DNA of 64,000 nt, from assembly GCF_921293095.1 (NCBI RefSeq), contig NC_060246.1:11488001-11552000 (forward strand), read 5' to 3'. Both the position numbers and the translations under genes were made by a program. Every line of letters starts with the position of its first letter. Positions within the stretch are counted from its first letter, which is position 1. Under the pieces are notes generated by a model, which worked only from the letters and a program-made list of their open reading frames with translations, was not told the origin of the DNA and did not search any database. Origin of the DNA: Ischnura elegans (taxonomy: Eukaryota > Arthropoda > Insecta > Odonata > Coenagrionidae). Below are positions 20,040-31,970 of the stretch, piece by piece.

Positions 20040-23000
20040 AAAACAACTATCTTCAGGCTTGGTGTCTTCTTTTTTCCCATCTTCATTCTTCCTTTCTTCA
20101 CGGGATAAAATCCTGATTTCTCCAGTTGTCTGCGCAGTAACCTTCAGGTGTCCATTTCATGGACCTGAACAGTTGTCTCCAAAAGCAATCGCTGTCGTTG
20201 TCCACAAGCTTGACCTGTGGGAATAAAACAAAAAATATTCTCATAATCTAACAAAGGGGAGACCTAAAAAGTTAACTCTCAACTCAGAAATATCATTTCG
20301 AGGAAGACTTTCAGAAAATATTAAATTTTTAAGAGAAAAAATTTTTTAAATTAAAAAAATGCAAGAGTGGGTAATACCAAATTATTTGACACTTATATAA
20401 TTTTAATATTTAAAATTATGATTGGACAATATTAAAAATTTTCTCGGAAATCATAATACAGTGAGCTGAGTGTGATATTAATATAACTTTTTTACGACTT
20501 ACTTGGACTTCATGGGTATAACTAAAAATTGATAGCAAAAATGTATGTATTATTTTATGAAATGGAAAACAATGATGAAATTATAAAAATCAATACGATG
20601 AAATTATTTAAAAAGACGAAAACAGAAATAACAAATATGGCATCCATATTAAGGACACCACACATATCCAGGAGGATGTTTTGTAATAATTTCTTGTAGG
20701 ATGTAATTTAATAATTAAGTCTAATGATACGAAAGAAATAATTTAATTAATTATTCTCAATAGCATGCAAAGAGCTAGAGGTCCAAGTAATCACTTCAGA
20801 AACAAAACAGCCGAAAAAAATGAATAATATATACTGATTATTCCGAATGCATTAGCGTAATAAATATTTAATAGCAAGGAAAAAAGCGTCAACGGAAAAT
20901 AAGTACCCAAAAATAAACAAAATAGAGTATCAATCATTGTAACATTATCGTTGCGCCTTTTTTTTTAAATATGTCACTTATACTCGGAATATATAATTCA
21001 CGGAAAAATTCATAAAGGTAGAAAATATGACCGGAATCTCATTTTTCCCTCATGTAGGGTCTCCGAGGAAGTTATTACTTGAGCGCGCATGACGGATGCT
21101 GAGTTACCAAAAGCAAGGAGAATATGGAAACCTCGACCTCCACATTACAATGAGAAAATTAAACAGCAAAGTAAATACTTATGATAGATTCACGACAATC
21201 CCCATAACTGTCCTTCATTCGAATCATTTAATTTCTTAGAAAGGAAGTTTCAAATCGAAATATATGAAAGCAAACGCCATCGTCATCATCAAACAATCAA
21301 TGCCTTAGATTGAGCGCAGGATTTAAGTTTTGTGAGTGTAACAGAAAAGCGCGAAATCTTAATTTTGGGTGCGGTTTCTTTAAATACTTTCGCGTACGAA
21401 ATGTGAAAATATTTATTTTCTCACGCAATCATTACTTTTATCATCGAGGTTCCTGAAAGTAAAAATTATAATGTACCTACCTATGTGATCACTAAATAAT
21501 GGTTCTGAAGTGAACTCAAAACTTGGAAGAGGAATGAATGAAATCTTACCGTCTGCCTGCAGCAACGAGCTCTATTATTTCGGTCTCTTTGCACGTGCAT
21601 TCATCGAGGCCTCAAGTAGTCAACTCACACAATACCATCCAACGAACTCTGCAATTAAAAAAAAAGAACACTCATAAAGAGACAAAGCAATGTCCTAGGA
21701 AATCGGCTTCATGGCCGAATCAATATATAAATATTCGTATGACGCATGGACGTTACAGAGTGAATAGGCTCACCTTTTAATAAGATTTAAAAAAACTTCG
21801 AGTGAAAAATAACATTTCCCGTATTGCAGAGGAAATTAAAATACTATATAATTAATTAATTATACTTATTATAATAAAATAATTCCAATTAAATGGAACT
21901 ATATCTTCCTTTAAAAAATAAAAATTTAGGATTGCTTTTGCAGTAGGTGACCTTTCACAGGGCGAAAAAATGTTTAATAATTTTGATTCAGAATGAAAAA
22001 TCATGATGGAAAATGAAATTTGTAATGAATAAACAGATAATTAGAAACTAATTATGAATGAAATTTATTCAGACTGCTTTATAATGGGAAAATATTTTGC
22101 GGAGACTGTTAAAGGAGGTGATATTTTGCCTCAAACATTTTTAAAGAAAATACGTTGATGTGTTCTTATAAGTCATCCAGAAAAAAGTTGGCGCAAAAAA
22201 TATTTGGCCCATTGCAAATATTTTTTCATAACGTTTCTATTCAATTCAAAGTTGGCATTCGTCAATGAAATAATATCACTTCCAGTTACTATGTTTCAAG
22301 TACAATTTTCAAACTGAGTAGTCAATGACTAAATTGAGGAGGATATTAAGTTTATTTATAAACTTTAATGGCATTATGGGGAAATTATAAGTTCAGTGTA
22401 AGCATAATTGAGTTCCGTTAATAAATGCAACTTTGAACATTCTCATTAACACGTTAATTAAAAAATTTATATTGTAAAAATGAACCAAATTTGAATGAAT
22501 ATAATGAGATCATACCGCTCCTTATCTGCTGCAACTCATGTAGAGCCGCAAGAAGCGGGCTCGGTAAGGTGCACCATCCCATCTTCCAAGTGTCTTCTTT
22601 CTCCTTTTCTCAGCATGTCCAGCGATGGTTTGCTGATCTAGGGAGAGAGCGGGTTAGTGCATACACAAATAAATAACCCTTCCGAGGATTTGCCCCACTC
22701 CAAAGCAGCACACAAGAATGCGACAATGGCACCGATAAGAAATCAAAAATTTCCTACCTAGCCACAGCCACATTCCTGCATGACGCGATGGAATTCGTAG
22801 TGCAAAACCACGGCACAAAAAACTAAAACTAACGCACGGAAAAAACACCTAGCCTTACGCAAATTTATGTTCAATGGCCAGAAGGGCCCAAAGCTAAGAT
22901 GTCGCCTTCTTTTGGTCCCGCGATGACATCCTTTTCTGTCTTCTCTTCTTCCGATGAATCTTCATTCTTCTCTTCACATCCAGCGATGGCTTGCGGACCT

Positions 23001-24771
23001 AGGGAGAGAGCGGGTTAGTGCATACACAAATAAATAACCCTTCCGAGGATTTGCACCACTCCAAAGCAGCACACAAGAGCGTGACAATGGCATCGATAGG
23101 AAATCATAAATTTCCTACCTAGCCAAAGCCTCATTCCTGCATGACGCGATGGAATACGTAATGCAAAACCACGGCACAAAAAACTAAAACTACCGCACGG
23201 AAAAAACGCCTAGCCTTACGCAAATTTATGCTCATTGGCCTTAAGGGCCCAAAGCTAAGATAATGTCTTCTGGTCCCGCAATGCCATCCTCTTCTGTCTT
23301 CTCTTCTTCCGACGAATCTTCATTCTTCTCTTCACATCCAGCGATGGCTTGCGGACCTAGGGAGAGAGCGGGTTAGTGCATACACAAATAAATAACCTTC
23401 CGAGGATTGCATCACTCCAAAGCAGCACACAAGAGCGTGACAATGGCATAGATAGGAAATTATAAATTTCCTACCTAGCCACAGCCACATTCATGCATGA
23501 CGCAATGGAATCCGTAATGCAAAACCACGGCACAAAAAACTAAAACTACCGCACGGAATAAACGCCTAGCCTTACGCAATTGTTTATTCATAGGCCAGAT
23601 GGGCCCAAAACTAAGCCGCAAATATCGCACACGTCTTCTTACGATGCTTCTCTTCTTTCTTCTGTGAATACTTGCGTCTTAAATCTCCTCTTCTTAGTGT
23701 AGTCCTCACTCTTCCTTCCTTTAAGTCCAGCGATGGCTTGAATCTGTGAAGAGGTAAGATTAGTGCATGCACAAACAAGTAAAAAACACTAGCATGCAAG
23801 CCCTAACGCGACGCAACGGAAAAATTCTCGCAGCACACGCAAATATAGATAAACACACGTGAAAAATATCACACGAAATCACACGATAGAATAAAAAAAC
23901 ACACGCAATGTATTCTTGCCGTTCTTCGAGCTCAGTTTGATGTCTTCAATCTTCATGCCTGGAAGGGAAAGAGTTACAGACATGTTACAATTAAGCACAA
24001 AAAAGTACTCTCAGTTCAGGCGAGGGATTATCCCTGTCCACTCATTCCCGAAACACACACACATTATCTTCCCTCTTCATTCTTCGAGGCCCCTGCGATG
24101 TCTTCAATCTTCGGGGCTTCAGCTACGTCTTCTGTCTTCATTCTTCACTCCTGCAATAAATGGTGTTAGTACAAAACCCACCCAAAACCTTAAAAAAAAC
24201 TACGCACACAAAAATACCCATGTGGATTGCCTGCCTAGGAATGCATTCTTTGACAACTAGGACCGGTCTCATTCGTGGTAAATAACTTTAAAGTGCACTT
24301 TCTGGTACCTTTGTTTCAGCGCTGTTTCGAAACCTTTTCAAACTTGCTCCTTCGAGCCGTTACCTTTCGTGTACTGTTGTTACCTAGAGCACGTGCTTTG
24401 ATAATCGAGGGTGAATTCACTTTCCACCAGGAGTCTCTCATAACTCCAGTTGTATGGTTCATGTCGGCCCTAATTTACCATTTCACGTTATAGATAACCT
24501 GATGAAAACCTGATACGGTAATGCATAGAATCCTAGGAAAACTGCACTCTTTCCAGCCTTCAACTTAAGTCGATGAATGGTGTTCTTCCTCTTCAATATT
24601 CATCCTGAAATTGAAAAAGCAAAAATGTTGATTAAAATTCGAGTCAAATCTCTCCGAATAGCATTAAAGGAATTAGCATTGGATGTTCCGCGAGGCCATC
24701 GTCGTCTTCTCTTCTTCATTCTTCCTCCTCCACCTTTCATTCTTCCCCTCACGTCCGGGGATGGCTTGCAC
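20040..24771 (-). ncRNA. Candidate spliced non-coding transcript with tandemly duplicated exons
   Basis: Reading the minus strand from 24771 to about 20040, a series of short blocks is each preceded by a polypyrimidine-AG acceptor, and most are followed by a GT donor: 24771 (start only), 24150-24063, 23958-23905, 23743-23576, 23356-23220, 22998-22859, 22637-22516, 21648-21550 and 20214 (start only). Four blocks begin with a shared sequence around CAAGCCATCGCTGG and are followed by purine-rich GAAGA repeats. Every block I translated has stops in all three frames, so a protein is unlikely. The middle blocks are copies of one ~360-bp intron-exon unit. Function, ends and promoter are unknown. A decayed protein gene or 5' UTR exons are alternatives. 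Confidence 0.35.
22516..23743 (-). repeat. Tandem intron-exon duplication units of about 360-390 bp
   Basis: The landmark CCAGCGATGG occurs at 22619, 22980, 23338 and 23727 (spacing 361, 358, 389). The two central units are nearly identical over exon and intron, each carrying CTCTCTCCCTAG (minus strand) before the exon and TTTGC|GTAAGG after it. Unit 1 and unit 4 are more diverged in the exon. Confidence 0.85.
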
Positions 24772-24799
24772 CTAGAAGAGAGCAAAAACTTAAATTAAA

Positions 24800-26223
24800 C
24801 TCGGGGCTTAGATTATTAAACATGGATCATTCCACCTTAATTAGTGCACATCCCTATTATTGTTATATCTAAATGTTTAAAAAATTGTTAATCAAGTTTT
24901 CTCAAATAATGCGTCTCCGAATTGGTCCAAGCATTTAATCTTTAGAATGTAGGCTCATTCATTGCCTTAGAATCACTAAAATTAAATTTAAATCAACTCC
25001 TGAATGATATTTTTTGAAAATATTTGAACGTTTACTTTTTCTCCCGTGCGGCATTCTGATTACTTTTCATACCATTCAATGGACGTGTACTCATAGACTG
25101 GTAGTCTATATCATAGTAGTATGAACTAAAGCTTCAACTATAAACAATCAACCATGAATTCATCAAAATCTGACACCCTACGGGACAAGCTTTTTTGGAA
25201 TTGAGGTGGAATGACTCAAACTATTATACCCGTGTGTCTTGACAAATCGTGGAAATGGATGCTAATACAAAGGCTGTTTGCTGAAAAAGAAAGACACCCA
25301 AAAATCTATAGAAATTCATATATTTGTTCAATGACTTTTAAACAACAATCTATTTTTTTGGGAGCTTGCTTAAGTGATATTGAATAAGGGTAGGTATATT
25401 AAAATCTCTCGTAAACAGATTAAATTATTGCACTTTAATGTGGAATTCTTCACATCCACTTGATGTTAGCAGTGAAATATTTGTATAAATAAGTTAACGG
25501 ACTCAGAAATATATAACTTTAATTGTTATAATAGCAACACTAGAGAATTCGTAGAATAAGCAGTACCAAAGAAATACATAGAAAAAAAACATTTTGGGGA
25601 ATATTACACCGTATCAACTTTTTCGTTTTAAAAATAGGCAGACAGCAAAATTTTAATATATAACTCAATAAATTGAAATAATTGACCACTGGATGTTAGT
25701 ATATTATATGTTGAATAAGATTATTTAAATATATTGGATTTGTACAAATTGGAATTCAAAGTTGCTTTGGTCCACCGAGATCACGATTTAAATTTATCTA
25801 GTTTATTTTGGATACGTTTATATTGAATAAATTAATACATGAAGCTCATTTTTAATCAATAATCAGAGTCAATATTTGCATAAAAATTTCCTTCTCTCTT
25901 CACATAAATAGTTGAAATTGATACTGGAAACAAAGGAAGCAGTAAAGCGAACTTTATTTCTATATTTCACGGGTTATCTTATGGTAAGATGAAAAATCAA
26001 TAACTTAAAACCATGACCCATATCCATGCGTTATTATCGCGACAGAATTGAAAACGTGTGTTTAGTGTAAATACCTTAATCTAACCTTCATTCGTTAGAT
26101 TTATTAGAAAGCAATGTTTTATCATTTTTTATGAAAAAATTACGCAATACTTGCAAGGTCCCGCACGTGAGATTGGATGAGAATCAGCTTGACCCCCTCG
26201 CCCCCCCTAAACGCCACATTTAA
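24800..26223. other. AT-rich DNA, nothing recognised
   Basis: No ORF, repeat or RNA gene supported on either strand. Confidence 0.4.
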
Positions 26224-26227
26224 TTAA

Positions 26228-27056
26228 CCCTTTCACTACTAACAAAGTAAATATTCGCCCGACGGTTTTTGACACGGATGACGAAAGCCACAAATTTTCG
26301 TCACATATTTTCCTACGCAGGCGAACTATTGTTGTAAATATCCGATTCGTTGCCCTTTTATGCCGGTCGCAGCTACGCGAAGTCTTATCGGTACCCAACA
26401 AAGCGGGGACATACCCTCGAAATCCTGGAGCAGGTACCCGGACACGTCGTCTTCCATTACCCCTTTTTGTGGTATGGGATAGAGATCTTTCAGTCAGTTT
26501 TTTAAATAAACAATTGTTCCTTTATCAAAAAAATATAAACTAATAATTGAATTCTTTGTCTTTTTAGGAACATTTAGAATTTTTAAATGAAATTTTACCG
26601 TATTTATTAACTTATGTCTAGATTTCAATATAAACATCAACATATAAATTGTTGATGCATTAAATCCGTTAATTAGGACGGTATAGCTCCGTTCAAAAGT
26701 TGTCAATACACAGAAAAAATCGAGGAATAGAATTCAAAGTCTGCAACATACGGGAAAACAACAATTATTCATGTAGCTAATTCACAAAAACTAATCATGA
26801 GTTGACCCGAAAACAATTCCGCTGTTAGAGCTATCAACCCGGAAAGGAGGAAGACCAACCATACTTTGAGTCCGAGATAATGCGCAGTTCCCGCTAGGAA
26901 AAGTCGGAAAAGGTTGGCGCTGAGGGAAAGTGATTATCCGTGAGACCCTTCTTAACCAATGTCCTTAAAAAATGGTCCATACAGAGGGGACGGAAGGGAC
27001 CCTTGGGGTCAGTGCAACAGTCATGCTAAGGAAACAACACCACTGTGTCGAAAGGG
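26228..27056. mobile_element. piggyBac-type MITE (829 bp) with TTAA target sites
   Basis: TTAA at 26224-26227 is followed by CCCTTTCACTAC, and the right end GTGTCGAAAGGG (27045-27056) is followed by TTAA at 27057-27060. The perfect inverted outer bases CCCTTTC/GAAAGGG with TTAA duplication are the signature of piggyBac. No transposase is present in the interior, so it is non-autonomous. Confidence 0.7.
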
Positions 27057-27060
27057 TTAA

Positions 27061-27740
27061 TGGATACCCCCAAATATGTAATATTCGTAAGAATTGGCTT
27101 GTATGACAGAGTAAATATATAGTTGACAGACGAAAGTGGTAAATTTTGCTTGAATGTTGAAAAAATAAGGAAATAAAATCCTTTCAGGAGATAAGGAGGT
27201 AGGAGTAGTAAACCAACGAAGCATTATGTTACAATAACGTCCGAAAAATATGGCTCTGTTGTGCCTACAAGTCAAGGGGAAAGTGAAGGGTCTATCAATT
27301 TATAATGAGAGGAACCTTGAGAATAATAAGATAATAATATTCGGTTCCCTTATTTTTCACTTGTATAAAGACTTTAGTATCGAATACGGACACGTTAAAG
27401 ATAAGCGTGAAAACTCCATCTGCGAAAAAGTGATGAAATTGAAAGTATGAAATGCTAAAGATTGAAAAAATATATTATAATTTTTCAAAAGTTTAACTTC
27501 AGTGGTGAAGTACACGAATAAAAAATAATAAAAAGCACTGTCTTATCCCGTAACTCATGTCATAAATGATTAGCCTCATTCACTAAATCGAATCACGTAC
27601 TAGCTTTCTGTACGCGAGAGACTATTTCTACACTTAATCAGCTTCTTTGCTTATTTATGCTTTGTGACATTTTTTCCGATGCCCTTTGAAGGTTTAGCTA
27701 AATTAGCGCCAACATGTATCCCGATGTCGAACGCTAACTC
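27061..27740. other. Nothing recognised
   Basis: AT-rich, short unsupported ORFs only. Confidence 0.35.
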
Positions 27741-27744
27741 AGCA

Positions 27745-27905
27745 TAATATTCAGCCAGCTTTGTGCGAAAATTCCACGGAGAAAAAAATCATTCACCATG
27801 ATTCGAACCCGGATCCCCCCAAATGATTTTTTTTTCTCAGTGGGTTTTAGTACAATATGTGATTTATGGGTGACTCTCGTGAAGTTGCCTCCGTGGCTAG
27901 TCCCG
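27745..27905 (-). repeat. tRNA-derived SINE-like sequence
   Basis: The minus strand has GGTTCGAATCA (27809-27799), a good RNA polymerase III B box, preceded about 85 nt upstream by GACTAGCCACGGAGG, which could be a decayed A-box region. The spacing is longer than in a functional tRNA and no cloverleaf forms, so a SINE or tRNA relic is more likely. Confidence 0.35.
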
Positions 27906-28778
27906 GTATACTTATAAAAAAAGAAACGCTTATCCAGCCAGCAAACTGAAAAGGAGTTTGGTCCGTGATTTAAAATGAAACTATCGTTGAACATGTAAAT
28001 TACTGCGTTCCTTGGATCTTAACTTCCTTTCCTCGCAAGATTTATCGATCACGGACAGTATAAAATTAATATGAATTTATTCATTGGCGGTATACAAAGA
28101 ACTCTGATCAATTTTGTCGTGTGGCAATGTTCCAACAAATATTCCAGCAATTTTCATGGGCAATGATTAGTACTTCCCGATTCCCAATGAAATTACTCGA
28201 ATGATAGGGATTTATATTATTGTATGTGCTTTTAACTAAGGAGCCCCTTTTAATTTTTTCCATAAAAACCAGCTCAAACTAATAATTCAGTTTTCTACGG
28301 ACAAATGATGATTGAAATGCTAATTTAAATCAAACAAAATCAATACTACTATGTAGTTTTCCTATCATTGTTCTCAGTGCATAACATATGACGTTTATTC
28401 ACTCAACTCTCTTCTCCTCGGCAACCATTATTATCCTCTGTATTGTGAAATTCTTTAGAACTAATATCATCTACTTCGGAAACCGCAAAGTAAAAGTTTC
28501 AACATTTCTGATTCTCGACAAGAGGGCAGGTGAAAAATTCTAACGGAATGAAAAAGGAAGATTACATGCGTTCTCGTCAGGGTAAAGAAAAGTATTAACT
28601 CGAAAGCACATAATACATTAATGAGCGCATTTTTAAAAATGTATAAACTAACGCATTTTATCATCAATTAATCGTTACTCGTCATCCGGGCGTTATTTAG
28701 ACGGTGCGTTGCCCTTTTACAGTACTAATCCACAACATAAATTAAATTATTTAAAAATGGTTTTGATCACCTTAATCT
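27906..28778. other. Nothing recognised
   Basis: AT-rich; no supported gene or repeat. Confidence 0.35.
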
Positions 28779-30416
28779 ACATCTACATACTAACCAGCAA
28801 ACCGCCTCAATAGGCGTGTGGCAGGGGGTGTTAGGTCACCTGCCGTTGACAAATAAAAATGATATGCACTATCGAAATTACGCCCAGCATTTAGTAAAGT
28901 CATTTACTGTCGACGGGGGAAAAACTAATTCCCATACCTATCCGTTCGGAAAAATATGTCTCTCAATTTATCGTTTCTGTCAGACGTGGAATGTGGTGGG
29001 GCTCTGATATTATCTTCTCCGTTTTCGCTTCGAAAGATATCCCTTGTCAATTGCTCAAGCATTCCAAGTCTAACGCGCAGCATCCGAATCTACAGCGGTT
29101 CCCAACCATATTCGTTTAACATCTGTGTAACACTTTCTCTGTACGCCCGAAGCGGGTTTATTACGAATCGTGCAGCTCTCCTTTGTGTTTTATTAATTTC
29201 ACGAGTTAAGTCTTTCTGCACCGGATCCCATACGCTCGCTGCATATTCAAGGTGTGGCCTGGCGAGTGCGAAATAGCACCTCTCTTTTACTTTCTCATAC
29301 GAAAATCCACCCACTAAACGCTTGACGAATCCCAGCTTCTTCAGGGATCTGACAAAAATATTTCTTGAGGCCTGTTTGCACGATACTTGACACGCACGGA
29401 TCTAAATGTATGAACGCGAGAATAAACGCCAAAGTGCACCGTGTAACCACCCAACCTATGCGAATGGACGCAGAGAAAATAGAACCTGTTCCAATTAGGT
29501 TCAGGCATTCATCCGTGCTCCGTTCCGATCCGCAAAAATCATTCATTCACGACACATCAACTCGTACGTGTCAATATGTCGCCATAATGTTAAAAACATC
29601 CACAGAAAATACATGGAGATAGTTGGGCGACCCGAGCAGAAAATTCACCATCGTGCATTTCATCAGACTAAGTTCGAGTCCCCACTCTTGGCTCCACACA
29701 TGGAGGTTGTTTAAATTCGTTGATGGAATTTCATTGTAAGAGTCATCACTAATATGGCGGGATGGATGGCAACGTCGCGACGTTGCCATCTTGACTTCCT
29801 CTGTAGCCTTTGTGTTAATACCATCCACAGCATTAGCATGGTTATAGTTGGACGAACTCCGCAAAAAATGCACCGACATGAATTTGCTCAAATTAAGTTC
29901 GAGTCCCCACTCTTGGCTTCACAAATGACCGTTGTTTAAATTCGATTATAGAATTTCATTGTCAGAGTGATCACTAATTTCGCGATAGATGACAGTGTCG
30001 TTAGCAAATAAGCGTATTTTACTGCTAATGCTAGGGCATAGGTCATTTATGTATTTGCCTAATGAACAAAACGGGGCCCATTAGGCTTCCTTGTGGGGCA
30101 ACTTATGTCACTTCAATGACATCAGAGCTTATTCCGTATCGAAGTACTTGTTACTTACATTATTCAGAAAGAAGCGTATCCAGTTTACTACTGTTTCATC
30201 TAATCCGCATGACTGTAAGTAGTACATGAGTTAATTGTGAGGTACCGTGTCAAATGCTTTCTTAAAATCTAAGAATGAAATGTAATCATGTCTTTTCGAT
30301 TCGACAGACTGAAGGACATCATGAAAAAAGAGCGCGAGCTGTGTTTCCGGAAGCCGTGTATTTATAAAACATTTTCTCAGTAATAAGGTTAAAGGATAGA
30401 TAAAATCGAAATCCAT
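28779..30416 (-). pseudogene. LINE remnant A: reverse transcriptase C-terminal half, 5'-truncated
   Basis: On the minus strand the order is ETQLALFFHDVLQSVES and FLDFKKAFDTVPHN (30416-30231), a degraded RT palm region, then LNNLHVWSQEWGLELSL, and EKVKERCYFALARPHLEYAA with SVWDPVQ (29300-29150), ending in a 3' UTR with CACCCCCTGCCACACGCC and a TATGTAGATGTAGAT tail near 28779. The layout matches remnant B at 51297-52745, so both belong to one CR1/Jockey-type family. Frameshifts and stops are frequent. A ~240-bp internal segment (about 29650-29760 and 29890-30000) is duplicated in tandem, so the KCTMVNFL/KFMSVHFL motif is encoded twice. Confidence 0.75.
29765..29790. repeat. 26-bp perfect palindrome inside LINE remnant A
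   Basis: GATGGCAACGTCG followed directly by its exact reverse complement CGACGTTGCCATC. It sits at the junction between the two copies of the duplicated RT segment. Confidence 0.9.
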
Positions 30417-30956
30417 CCGTGCAGGGACTCAGGGCAAAGTTTTGGCAGGTGGCTCCACAAGTTTATTGACGCCTAAGAAAATCATCTAGTTATGACAATA
30501 TTTCACACAAACATTTTATTTTCGCTTCATATGTTTTCTTATGACGTATACCCCTGCCTGTCCTTCCTGTATTTCATTTATAGGTAAAGGGTTCCTACTA
30601 TAGTGCCCGTCCATATTACGATAGTTTAACATACATTACACAAACTCATCAACAATGTATTCACAACAGCGTATCAGCACTCTACGCCTACTTGAACACC
30701 TTATAAAAGGTGTAACAACTGTCATATAAAGCCTAAATAGGTTTTAAAAAGGAGTACTGATATCCATATAAATAATCGGTTATAAACTAGGTCTCAACAA
30801 CAGCTGTCAGCTCCGAGTTCTCAACGCGACTCAAGTTAACAGAAGAATAACCAGACCGAAAACCTTTTGCAGTACAAGACTTCGGAGCCACTGATGAGCT
30901 CAGTACTCCCAGATACTCCCAGAACTTTTCTGCAACAACCGCGCACAGTATAGACG
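30417..30956. other. Nothing recognised
   Basis: No supported gene or repeat. Confidence 0.35.
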
Positions 30957-30958
30957 TA

Positions 30959-31966
30959 GGGGAGACCGGGGCATGTTTTCGCATGGGGCACGTTTTCGAG
31001 TTGGCTTTACCTCCTAAACTATCCGCTATAGTGCATCACCAATCATACTCGAATGATGCCTCTCTGCATCGACGGCTGTTTTGTGAGTTTCAAGGACAGG
31101 GACGCAAGGTTGTAGAGGAGTGTCACCTTATGTTGATTTTTGCTCAGGTGAGTAACTTATTATTCCCTACTTTATACTAAAAACAATTATATACCGCTTC
31201 AGGTGTGCCTTGTTTTAATAATACATTTCGATTGAGCATTAACTGCTGTGTTTAACGATATAGGTAATGGACAAAGAATTATTTACTATAACCATTTTAG
31301 TTCGGTTTAAAGTAAAATAATTGGCGACGGGGCAGGTTATCGAATACGATGCGGGGCAATTTTCGCCATCGAAAACGTGCCCTTTGAATCATTTGGTGTT
31401 TACTGACACCGAATTCATGTCAAGTTATCTCACGGATAGGCTTGACCCAACTGGGATCAGTGTTGAAAACTGTTCCACTGAATCTAATTTGGATCTGTTA
31501 GCCGAAAACTGCTGCTGCTTCTTGTACATCGCCAGTGGATGTCAGGCCGTACGAAAAAGCTCTACCCAGAAAGAAAGCCAGGCAATGGTAAAAAAAAGAA
31601 AGTCGTCTATTTAAGATACAGTTAAAAATGGAACAAGCTAAACAGAGAAGGCAAAAGCTATAGCAAGGAAAAAAGAAACAGAAAAAGGTGAACAAAGAGA
31701 CCATGAAGAACGATGGAAAAATTGCAAATTCAGTAAATAAAAATCTATTCCAAAGCCATTCCAGTGATGAAGATGAAACCGACTGGAAATACCGCGGAAC
31801 TAAAAATATTCCGTCAACTGATCGGCTAGGCAGAGACGTCGCGGTGGAAACCGTGAAAAGTGGACGGAGAGGAGGAGGAACGACGAAGTGCTGGATATGG
31901 TGGTTGAGGAGAGGCGGGTTTTAGATGAGATACTTAGGAGACAACAGGTATGGATGGAGCGAGTTC
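30959..31966 (+). mobile_element. pogo-family DNA transposon fragment, 3' side lost
   Basis: The left end GGGGAGACCGGGGCATGTTT lies directly after a TA (30957-30958), a plausible target site, and shows internal repetition (GGGGCA...GGGGCA). A degenerate transposase C-terminus follows at 31361-31840. The matching right terminal repeat is not found; the piggyBac element starting at 31971 was inserted into or next to this copy. Confidence 0.45.
31361..31840 (+). pseudogene. pogo/DDE-type transposase C-terminal remnant
   Basis: The frame reads CPLNHLVFTDTEFMSSYLTD, which corresponds to the 'GI-P-N--VF-D-DF--S-VTDRP' tail motif of pogo-type (DDE_1) transposases, then a lysine-rich stretch and SQSHSSDEDETDW-like acidic residues (about 31755-31785), the usual acidic C-terminus. 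At least one stop and a frame change separate the parts. The DDE catalytic core is missing. Confidence 0.5.
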
Positions 31967-31970
31967 TTAA

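Noticed and set aside
22516-23743. Tandem repeats as a CRISPR array
   Set aside because: The units are ~360 bp with splice-site-like edges in a eukaryotic context; there is no short-repeat/spacer pattern.
23611-23799. Lysine/arginine-rich ORF in the exon array as a real peptide
   Set aside because: The frame is not preserved in the neighbouring duplicated exons, which have stops in all frames.
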